A stretch of DNA of 64,000 nucleotides, taken from assembly GCF_003014755.1 (NCBI RefSeq), contig NZ_PYAW01000006.1, positions 124,001 through 188,000 of the forward strand, in the 5' to 3' direction. The position numbers were made by a program, and so were the translations under genes. Shown here piece by piece: positions 50,987 through 58,874 of the stretch (positions are counted from its first letter, which is position 1; every line of letters begins with the position of its first letter). Source of the DNA: Chitinophaga niastensis. Its GTDB lineage: Bacteria; Bacteroidota; Bacteroidia; Chitinophagales; Chitinophagaceae. The notes under the pieces are model-generated. The model saw only the letters and a list, made by a program, of their open reading frames with translations. It did not search any database and was not told the origin of the DNA.

Positions 50987-52372
50987 ATGAAAAAAAAATA
51001 CAGTGTTACGGGTGTTGTATTTACCCTATTTGTAATAGTTGTATTTACATACAACTGTACAAGCAACAAGAAAACAGATACTGATACAAAATCTGCCCTG
51101 GATGGTGCATTTATGAACCATCGGGATTCAGTTCCTTCGAAAAAACAGTACCCCGATTCGTTATTTTTACTCAGCCATGATTATCCGGCAACGGTGACAC
51201 CTGTAGTAGATCCTCCGTGGCATCGTGCATTAAACGGGCAGCCAATTTCCGCTTCGAATGTATTTGCTTATATGGATTCATTAAAAAACTACATTGCTCC
51301 CCGCGTATTGCCATTCTTTACCAATAACTCATCCTGGACAGCCGCAAAATATGGCTGGTTTCACGAGCCTTGGCTGGGATCTCAGAGAGAGGCCATCCTG
51401 GGAACGTATTTAGGCAACGGAAACCCGGCCAATATGTTCAAGACCTTAAAAGAAGATGAAGCCGGATATGTACTTGTTTTATATGATTCTACTGCAGCAT
51501 ATACTGTAGGACAAATTTGGGGTAAAACCGGCCAGAAAGTTAATCTGCTGAATGATGCAACACAGTTTAAAGAAGGTAGTGTCATTGTAAAGCTGGCTTT
51601 TTCAAACATCAATGATCCTGACTGGTCTGCAATGGATGGTGCACAAACCTTCCACGTGTATGATACCATTCCAACAAAGGCTGATCCCAGAGTAGGATAC
51701 CATATGCGTAAAGTCAGCTTTTTTCAAATGGATGTAATTGTAAAAGATAGCACAACATCTCCTAAAACCGGATGGGTTTATTCCACCTTTGTGTATGACA
51801 AACATGGGCTTGCCTCATCACCATGGGGGAAAATGGTGCCTTTGGGAGCAATGTGGGGCAATGATCCGGATGTAAATAGTCCGCTAACTCCTCCTTATCC
51901 TAAGCTGAGCGAAACCGTAATTAACATGAAGGCACCTGAATATAGCAAGGAAACGTTAGGTTGGGGTGGCAGATTGAGTGGCCCGAATGATGGTGCTGTT
52001 GCCCAGGAAGCCTTTGATCTTTATACGGGCAGGAAGTATACAAACCTGGCATTGTCGTCATGTATGAGTTGCCATAGCCCTGCACAGGATACCTTTAAGT
52101 CATTCCTGTTACCTGGTCCATTCCCGAATGATACATTATTTGTTTACACCCCTGGCAGTCCTAAGTGGAAACTGTGGTTCAGGGACAATTATGGCAATGT
52201 TCCTTTTGACTCAGGTCAGGTAGCAATGGATTATGACATGGTGATGGCGTTCAAATCAGTGAGCGCATTTGAAGCCGCGAAGTCTTCCGACCAGAACAAA
52301 CTGCTTAGAAAGAATTTCGAAGCAGTTAGAAAATTCAGAAGACATCATACCAACAGTCGATTCTGGCATTAA
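50987..52372 (+). CDS. Lipoprotein with one heme-c motif
   Basis: A 461-aa protein from the ATG at 50987 (MKKKYSVTGV), preferred over a frame from 50801 that starts in repeat DNA. The signal peptide ends in FTYNC (lipid-anchored Cys). A single CXXCH motif occurs in LSSCMSCHSPAQD near residue ~360, indicating covalent heme c or a decayed site. Trp-rich segments (AAKYGWFHEPWLGS, WGNDPDVNSP) fill the rest. No other cytochrome gene is near. Similar proteins of unknown role exist in several phyla; electron transfer in the periplasm is inferred. Confidence 0.75.
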   Translation: MKKKYSVTGVVFTLFVIVVFTYNCTSNKKTDTDTKSALDGAFMNHRDSVPSKKQYPDSLFLLSHDYPATVTPVVDPPWHRALNGQPISASNVFAYMDSLKNYIAPRVLPFFTNNSSWTAAKYGWFHEPWLGSQREAILGTYLGNGNPANMFKTLKEDEAGYVLVLYDSTAAYTVGQIWGKTGQKVNLLNDATQFKEGSVIVKLAFSNINDPDWSAMDGAQTFHVYDTIPTKADPRVGYHMRKVSFFQMDVIVKDSTTSPKTGWVYSTFVYDKHGLASSPWGKMVPLGAMWGNDPDVNSPLTPPYPKLSETVINMKAPEYSKETLGWGGRLSGPNDGAVAQEAFDLYTGRKYTNLALSSCMSCHSPAQDTFKSFLLPGPFPNDTLFVYTPGSPKWKLWFRDNYGNVPFDSGQVAMDYDMVMAFKSVSAFEAAKSSDQNKLLRKNFEAVRKFRRHHTNSRFWH

Positions 52373-52511
52373 ACAGCAACAGACAAATAATTTGATTTGG
52401 GATCACGAAGCGTGATACAATTCTTTAATTACGAATTGCGAATTACGGAGTTGTGGGAAGATTAATATTATCTCCCCAGTTATCTCCTTACTAATCCGAG
52501 TATTGCTCTTT

Positions 52512-52543
52512 AAAAAAGCTTCACAGCAATGTGAGGCTTTTTT
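52512..52543 (+). terminator. Terminator after the heme lipoprotein
   Basis: AAAAAAGCTTCACA pairs with TGTGAGGCTTTTTT across GCAA (one G-U pair). The next ~180 bases before the propeller gene show nothing else recognisable. Confidence 0.8.
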
Positions 52544-52723
52544 GTGCCCTGAAGTATCGATTGGGTGCATCTTTTTTACGGCCATGCTTGATCCAACTCA
52601 GTGATCATTTGTTAAACTTCCTTAAATACCTAAAGAAATATTTTACAATTACGACAATTTTCGTAGATTAAGCTCATGACAATAAATACCAGCATATTAA
52701 AATATTAAAATACCCTTCGACAA

Positions 52724-53830
52724 ATGAAGAAGCATTACACATACAAGCTATTCTCCACCTTCCTGTTTTTATTAATTTTTGCCACTTCCTGCAACGCGCA
52801 AGACAAAATAAAGCAAACCCAATCTGGCATAAACGAACCAAAAGCAATTACTACCGGACAATCGAAAATTATCAAGACCCAAGGCACAGACCAGTATCAA
52901 AATGTTCATTGTGGGTTGCAGGACAAAGCGGGCAACCTTTGGTTCGGCACTACGGGGGAAGGGGTCTATTGCTATGATGGGAAATCCTTCACTAATTTTA
53001 CTACGAAAGATGGTCTGTGTAATAATACTGTTTGGTCTATTTTAGAAGATAAAGCTGGGAGCATTTGGTTCGGCACTGCTGCCGGAATCTGTCGTTACGA
53101 TGGAAAAACCTTTACCAGTATTCCAATCGCTGTAACCAATGGCAGCAATTTATTCTATAATTCACCAAATAATAATCCTTCCGTAAAAAATGCAGTGTGG
53201 AGTATTTTTCAAGATAATAGCGGAAAAATTTGGTTCGGCACAGATGATGGTGTTTATTGCTACAGTGGAACATTCTTTACCCGTTTTTTAGATAACAATA
53301 CTATCATAAATAAGAATGGTCTTCATCTTAAAATGGTACAATGTATCTTAGAAGATAAAAATAGAAATATTTGGTTCGGGTCTGGGCTTAGTGCAAGTGA
53401 GGGGTTGTGCCGTTATGATGGTAAATCCATCACTGGTTTTAAACCGAATGGCGATGGGTGGGTTCGTTCTATTTTAGAAGATAAAAACGGAAACTTATGG
53501 TTCACTTGCAGATTCCACGGCGTGTGCCGTTATGATGGAAAAACCTTTACCAAATTTGCACAGAAAGAAGAGTTTAGTAAGACTGGCACTGGATCTATTT
53601 TAGAAGATAAAATGGGAAACATTTGGTTCGCCTCACTGGGTAAGGATGAGGACGGAGGGGTGTGGTGCTTCGATGGAAAATCCTTTAAAAATTTTACCAC
53701 GAAAGATGGGTTAAGTAATAATTCAGTTTTTTGTATTGTAGAAGACAAGGCCGGAAATATTTGGTTAGGCAGCAGGGGCATGGGCTTGTGCCGTTACGAT
53801 GGAAAAACCTTTATCAGCTTTTCGGAATAG
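52724..53830 (+). CDS. Lipoprotein with two-component-regulator-type beta-propeller repeats
   Basis: A 368-aa protein. The lipobox is ATSC (Cys ~23). About seven repeats of the Reg_prop form I-L-E-D-K-x-G-N-I-W-F-G-T...G-x-C-R-Y-D-G-K-T-F follow. This fold is the periplasmic sensor half of hybrid two-component systems, but here it stands alone without a membrane helix, kinase or regulator domain. It may be a free binding protein or a fragment of a sensor. The repeat DNA is also repetitive and prone to copy-number change. Confidence 0.85.
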   Translation: MKKHYTYKLFSTFLFLLIFATSCNAQDKIKQTQSGINEPKAITTGQSKIIKTQGTDQYQNVHCGLQDKAGNLWFGTTGEGVYCYDGKSFTNFTTKDGLCNNTVWSILEDKAGSIWFGTAAGICRYDGKTFTSIPIAVTNGSNLFYNSPNNNPSVKNAVWSIFQDNSGKIWFGTDDGVYCYSGTFFTRFLDNNTIINKNGLHLKMVQCILEDKNRNIWFGSGLSASEGLCRYDGKSITGFKPNGDGWVRSILEDKNGNLWFTCRFHGVCRYDGKTFTKFAQKEEFSKTGTGSILEDKMGNIWFASLGKDEDGGVWCFDGKSFKNFTTKDGLSNNSVFCIVEDKAGNIWLGSRGMGLCRYDGKTFISFSE

Positions 53831-54071
53831 AGGTCTAAACAATAAAAGCTCTTTTTGTTCCTGAAATCCTTGATAATAGAGTCTCTTAAACATTAACGCC
53901 CTACTATTGGCAATACTATGTTAGCTGTTGTTTTTCTGTCTGCATTCAAGTATTTTGTTGGAAATAAGCATTTTGTCAGCTGTTGATTTTGCAAGCAATA
54001 TTATTAATGTGTTCTGCAAAAGTGAGGGGGATATATCGTTTTTCTTCAGACACGGCTATTGAGTATTATAA

Positions 54072-54595
54072 TTAATCGGCACGTTCATAATGCAGAATAA
54101 CCACGCCTGATTGAAGAACCTTTGTAGATTTTAGTTTCAAAAATTGGGGCGCATTCAATTTGATTTTGTCGAACAGGCGGATACTACCGCCACCAGCTGT
54201 TTTTCGGTGAGAGCCGCAACCAATCCCAAACTCCCAAAGGTCGGTAAACCTTTTTGATCCGCGTGTTTAAACTGGTTAATCGCTTCAACATTAATTGCTC
54301 TTACAATCGCCGAATTGTTCCAGGTGGTGGAGTTTAATCCTGATGAATACACCTGCTTTGGTATATCAGTGAGCGCTTGCGCCATTCTTACCTGCCACTC
54401 GGGCGTATCATTGTTTTCAAGCCTTGCCGGCCATACCTGCTGGAACAATTCAAAAGTGTTGCGGCCATAAGCAACGGTTTGTGTCTCAGCTAAGAGATCA
54501 TGAATAAATTCAAAATATTCGATATCCGGAGTTACGTATTGACTATCAACAAATCCGTCCGGGGTTGTGTTGATAAAACTGATAACTTTCCCCAT
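54072..54595 (-). pseudogene. Broken RibD/DHFR-like gene (deletion and frameshift)
   Basis: The frame from 54595 reads a normal DHFR-like start (ISFINTTPDGFVDSQ; TVAYGRNTFELFQQVWP) as far as LGLVAALTEKQLV, then ends in an unrelated tail at 54155. In another frame the missing C-terminus is present: GGSIRLFDKIKLNAP, then GVVILHYERAD, ending at the TAA at 54072-54074. About 15 residues normally found between these blocks (the segment like DEYxxLIxPxxxGxG) are absent. So a deletion of ~45 bases with a frameshift has truncated the protein to 146 aa. Confidence 0.75.
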
Positions 54596-54877
54596 TTGTT
54601 TGAAATTTTAATTGTTAAAAACTAATGACGATTGAGTTTTTATAATTGGACAAATTTTTGAAAATATTTTTTTCGTCTGTTATGTTGGAATTTTCACAAC
54701 AACACCGAGCGCTCAGCCGAATTTAGAAGTGATTTACATACTGGAAACAATTTATTTGTAATAATTATAATATTATCAAATATTTCATATATTGCATATA
54801 CTGTTTGTGAGCTTGGACAATTTATTTAATCGCCTAGATATTGATACCCTTCCCATTGTACTTAAAACCTAGATTAT

Positions 54878-56605
54878 TTGAATAGAACTTTACAATCCCT
54901 ATTAAAAAGCCTTGGATGTTTTTTACCCTGTGTTTGTGTGGTATTATCTGCAAAAGCACAACGTTTGGACGCCATTGGCAAGGAGCCGCCACTAAAAGTG
55001 AATGGTGGTGTTAGCCTGGAACAAGTTGCCTATTTTTCATCCGGATTGGCCGAAGGCCGCCGTGACCCTTATAATTTCTTTTTCAATGGTAACCTGAACA
55101 TAAGTATCTATGGATGGTCTGTGCCTTTCAGCTTCAACTACTCTAATCAAAGCAGGGTAGCTTTTCAGCAACCCTTCAATCAATACGGTTTAACACCTAC
55201 CTATAAATGGATCACCGGGCATATAGGATATACCAGCATGAATTTTTCCGGCTATACACTGAGTGGTCATCTTTTTAACGGTGTTGGGGTAGACCTGGCG
55301 CCACCGGGCCATTTCAGGTTCAGTGCCATGTATGGACGCCTGCAGAAAGCAGTGGAGGCAGATACTGTACACCACGATACAGAGCCAGCGTATAAGCGTA
55401 TGGGTTATGGCTTTAAGGCGTCGTATACAATGCAAAAAAATAATATTGATCTGATAGTGTTCCGCGCAAAAGATGATGATGGTTCCATTGCACCGCTACC
55501 TGTTGGTGCGGGCTATACACTTACACCACAGGATAACCTGGTTATTGGGGTAAATGCAACCAAGCAATTGTTTTCCCACCTGCTGATCAATGCAGAAGTA
55601 GCCTGGAGCATGCTTACCCGCGATACCCGCGCAATTTCCGACAGCCTTTCGCATACTTATCTGCCCACCCTGGGTCTTCTGCAAAAGAACAGCTCCACCG
55701 CCTTGTATCATGCTTATAAAACAAGTATTGCGTACGGGGGTAAGCGTTATACACTGGGCATTGGCTATGAATGGGTGGCACCGGAATACAAAACGTTGGG
55801 AGCTTATTACTTTACCAATGATTTTGAAAACATTACCGGCAATCTGCAATTACGCCTGTTAAAGGACCGGCTTACCACTGGCATCAATGCAGGTGTGCAG
55901 CGCAATAACCTGAAGCATGATAAGCTCAGTACCATGCACCGCTGGGTAGGTGCCCTGAATATGACCTATGCTGCCAGTAAAAAGTTGAACGTTAACTTTT
56001 CCTACTCCAACTTCCAGTCGTTTGTAAATATCCGGTCTGATTTTAATTATATCAACCAGCTAACGCCTTATGATAACCTGGACACACTTAATTATACGCA
56101 GATATCCACCAACGCTACCCTCGGGATTAACTACCGCCTTTCTCAGAGCAAGGAAAAGATGCAAATGATCCTGTGCAATGTTTCCTATATGCAATCGGCA
56201 GATATGCAGGGTGGCGTTAAGCAGGCCTCCGGTGCTGTTTTTTATAACCTGAACACCGCCTATAGCCTGCAATTTGTACCCAAGGATTTATCTGTTACCC
56301 TGGGCTTTAATGCCAATACCAATAATTCGGTGAACCTGCGTACGGTAACGCTGGGCCCCACATTTGGGGTAAATAAATCCTTAATGCAAAAGAAACTGCG
56401 TACAGCCGGTACCGTATCATGGAATGGCAGCTATACAAATGGGAAGTCTACCTCGCGGGTATTGACTACCAGGGTATCCGGTGCCTACTCTATTAAGAAA
56501 GCACACAGCTTTAACCTGAGTGTGGTAGGGCTGAACCGTACCTCGCAACGGGTGGCTACCATGTCAGAAGTAACGACCACACTCGGATATAACTATAATT
56601 TTTAA
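54878..56605 (+). CDS. Outer-membrane beta-barrel protein
   Basis: A 575-aa protein with a TTG start. Signal peptide ~1-27 (CVVLSAKAQ). The mature part is a series of amphipathic strands with aromatic girdles (IYGWSVPFSFNYSNQSR, HIGYTSMNFSGYTL, FRFSAMYGR) and ends in Phe (GYNYNF), as BAM substrates do. It lies 18 bases upstream of the TANFOR-like gene and leads an operon that includes the toxin-like and NADAR genes. It may be the export or anchoring pore for the secreted products. The substrate is unknown. Confidence 0.78.
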   Translation: MNRTLQSLLKSLGCFLPCVCVVLSAKAQRLDAIGKEPPLKVNGGVSLEQVAYFSSGLAEGRRDPYNFFFNGNLNISIYGWSVPFSFNYSNQSRVAFQQPFNQYGLTPTYKWITGHIGYTSMNFSGYTLSGHLFNGVGVDLAPPGHFRFSAMYGRLQKAVEADTVHHDTEPAYKRMGYGFKASYTMQKNNIDLIVFRAKDDDGSIAPLPVGAGYTLTPQDNLVIGVNATKQLFSHLLINAEVAWSMLTRDTRAISDSLSHTYLPTLGLLQKNSSTALYHAYKTSIAYGGKRYTLGIGYEWVAPEYKTLGAYYFTNDFENITGNLQLRLLKDRLTTGINAGVQRNNLKHDKLSTMHRWVGALNMTYAASKKLNVNFSYSNFQSFVNIRSDFNYINQLTPYDNLDTLNYTQISTNATLGINYRLSQSKEKMQMILCNVSYMQSADMQGGVKQASGAVFYNLNTAYSLQFVPKDLSVTLGFNANTNNSVNLRTVTLGPTFGVNKSLMQKKLRTAGTVSWNGSYTNGKSTSRVLTTRVSGAYSIKKAHSFNLSVVGLNRTSQRVATMSEVTTTLGYNYNF

Positions 56606-56623
56606 AATAAACAGTTAATAACG

Positions 56624-58870
56624 TTGTTGTATACACGCATAAAACATATCGCCATTCTGATTGGTTGCTGCCTGTGCCTCACAACAGCGGTCCTGCAGGC
56701 GCAGGTGAATTACCCGGTAATGACCAGTGTTCAGCTGAATCCGCCTTACAGCCTGTATCTTTCAGATTATGCAGCGCCTGATCTGCAACGCATGCAGGTG
56801 AGCCTGCTCATGAAAGACCTGACTGAAATCAATTTTAAATGCCGTCTGCGTTTGAAAATAGAGGGTTTTGGTGTAACCCTGCAAAGCAAGGCAGGCTTTT
56901 ATACGCCCCCCATATTGCTGACCGGAGGAGAGATGCTAACATTGAGTGGTGCAGACCTGGCGCCTTACCTGAACCCTCAGAATCTGTTTATACAGGGGCT
57001 GGATAATAGTCAGTTCACCCGCAATGGTGCCAAGTTGCCTGAGGGCATTTACAAGTTTACCATAGAAGTGCTGGATTATAAGCGCAACAATGTAATATCT
57101 AATGCAGCCAATGCGCTTATATCCACTTTCCTGAGCTATCCGCCTATTATTAATTTACCGATGGCCAATACGAAAGTGGATGCATTGAACCCGCAGAATG
57201 TGGTGTTTCAGTGGATGCCGCGCCATACTGCTTCTTTCAATGCTGCATTTAATGTTGTGTACAAGTTCCGGTTGGTAGAGCTGATGCCCGCCAACCGTGA
57301 TCCCAATGACGCCTTGCGTACTACCCGTCCACTGCTGGAAACCATCACACCGCAAACCATGCTGGTATATGGCCCCGGAGAGCCTGCGCTTACCCCTGGC
57401 AACAACTATGCTGTGCAGGTACAGGCTATAGAAACAGAGGGCCGGGATATGTTTATAAACAACGGATACAGCGAAGCAGTGCCATTCACCTATGGAGAAA
57501 AATGCAGTGTGCCGCAAAATGTAATAGCTGCTGTAACCGGTCATAACAGCCTGAAACTAACCTGGACGGGCACATCATCTCAACAAACTTTTTCCGTTCG
57601 TTATCGCGAAGCGGGTGACCATCCTTCACAATGGTATGAAGAAGATGCCTATATACCACAACTGACGATCACCGGTCTGAAGGAATCAAAAAAATATGAA
57701 TACCAGATAAAGGGCCAATGCATCTGGGGATACGGCGATTATACACCCTCGCAATTTTTTACTATGCCCGATGCGAAAATGCAGAAGGGTGATTTTGTAT
57801 GTGGCAGCTCCGGTGGAATAAGCACTATTACCAACCATGAAAACATTCCTCAATTGCAGGTGGGAGATACTATTACTGCCGGCGATTTCAGCGTAGTGAT
57901 CAGCAAGGTAAGCGGTGGACAGGGTAGCTTCAGCGGTACTGGGGAAGTACTGGTGCCTTTCCTGAATTTCCTGTCGTTAACAGTTACGTTCAACAACATA
58001 CATGTTAACACCAGCCGGCAAATGTATGAAGGCATTATACAGATTATGCAGGACGACCCTGGTAAGGTTACTGCTGCCCTGAAGCAAACCTTAACGGATA
58101 TGCTGGACAAAATAGATAATGCGCTGCAATCAAATGACCTGGTCAGTTTACAAAACCTGGACGTCGCAGGCCTGTTGCAACAGATCAGTAAAATGAAGGA
58201 CTGGCGTGAATTGTCAGCTGCCACCAAAGAAGACCTGACCAACCTGCAAAGCAAGCTGCAGGAAGCACAACAGTTGCTGCAGGATAATAACATGTCGCCG
58301 GAAGAAAAGGCTTCACTGGCACAAAGGATCGGAAAGGATATTAAGGACGTGGCGAATAAGATGAAGCAGGATTTGAAAGAGATAGGTGAAGTATTGAAAG
58401 AGTTGCTGGGGATATTCAGAAAAGCGGTGAATCAATTGAAGAGTGATTATAACGACGACAGGATGCAGCAATTGAAAAAAGATTATGATCAGAAAAAGAA
58501 TGCTGCTGATCTCTTAATCAAAGATAATAACGATGCTGTTGGTCTTACCAAAGGAAATGGGCAGACAATGGAAAATGCAGGTGATATAGAAGAACTGGCG
58601 GATAGTGAAAGCGCAGATATACCACTGGAGCTTAAAGCGTACAGTGAAGCATCAGACAGTTTGAAGCAGGGAATAATAGTACAGATACTGGCGGCTAATA
58701 CGGATGCACAGGTCGATGAACAGGTGGTAAACAAGTTGCAGGTGAATCAGCAATCCCTGAAGGAATTTTTAGATCAACAGAAGAAAGATAAAAAAGAAGA
58801 AACAGGTACTGTGCAACAGGTAAAAATGTCTATCCTGGATTGGATTGAGTCTATAATTGAAAAATTATGA
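56624..58870 (+). CDS. Secreted TANFOR/fibronectin-III-like protein with coiled coil
   Basis: A 748-aa exported protein (TTG start; signal peptide ending AVLQAQ). Residues ~30-300 resemble the TANFOR domain of Bacteroidota surface proteins (VQLNPPYSLYLSDYAAPDL, CRLRLKIEGFGVTLQSK). A fibronectin type III domain follows (~295-390: VPQNVIAAVTGHNSLKLTW, VRYREAG, LKESKKYEYQIKGQC). Then comes a beta domain and, from ~500 to the end, a long Gln/Lys/Leu coiled coil. It overlaps the next gene's upstream frame slightly. The role may be scaffold or carrier for the toxin-like protein; this is inference from gene order. Confidence 0.75.
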   Translation: MLYTRIKHIAILIGCCLCLTTAVLQAQVNYPVMTSVQLNPPYSLYLSDYAAPDLQRMQVSLLMKDLTEINFKCRLRLKIEGFGVTLQSKAGFYTPPILLTGGEMLTLSGADLAPYLNPQNLFIQGLDNSQFTRNGAKLPEGIYKFTIEVLDYKRNNVISNAANALISTFLSYPPIINLPMANTKVDALNPQNVVFQWMPRHTASFNAAFNVVYKFRLVELMPANRDPNDALRTTRPLLETITPQTMLVYGPGEPALTPGNNYAVQVQAIETEGRDMFINNGYSEAVPFTYGEKCSVPQNVIAAVTGHNSLKLTWTGTSSQQTFSVRYREAGDHPSQWYEEDAYIPQLTITGLKESKKYEYQIKGQCIWGYGDYTPSQFFTMPDAKMQKGDFVCGSSGGISTITNHENIPQLQVGDTITAGDFSVVISKVSGGQGSFSGTGEVLVPFLNFLSLTVTFNNIHVNTSRQMYEGIIQIMQDDPGKVTAALKQTLTDMLDKIDNALQSNDLVSLQNLDVAGLLQQISKMKDWRELSAATKEDLTNLQSKLQEAQQLLQDNNMSPEEKASLAQRIGKDIKDVANKMKQDLKEIGEVLKELLGIFRKAVNQLKSDYNDDRMQQLKKDYDQKKNAADLLIKDNNDAVGLTKGNGQTMENAGDIEELADSESADIPLELKAYSEASDSLKQGIIVQILAANTDAQVDEQVVNKLQVNQQSLKEFLDQQKKDKKEETGTVQQVKMSILDWIESIIEKL

Positions 58871-58874
58871 TAGC

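Noticed and set aside
52403..52585. A 60-codon minus-strand ORF
   Set aside because: It overlaps the terminator hairpin at 52512-52543 and has no protein-like features.
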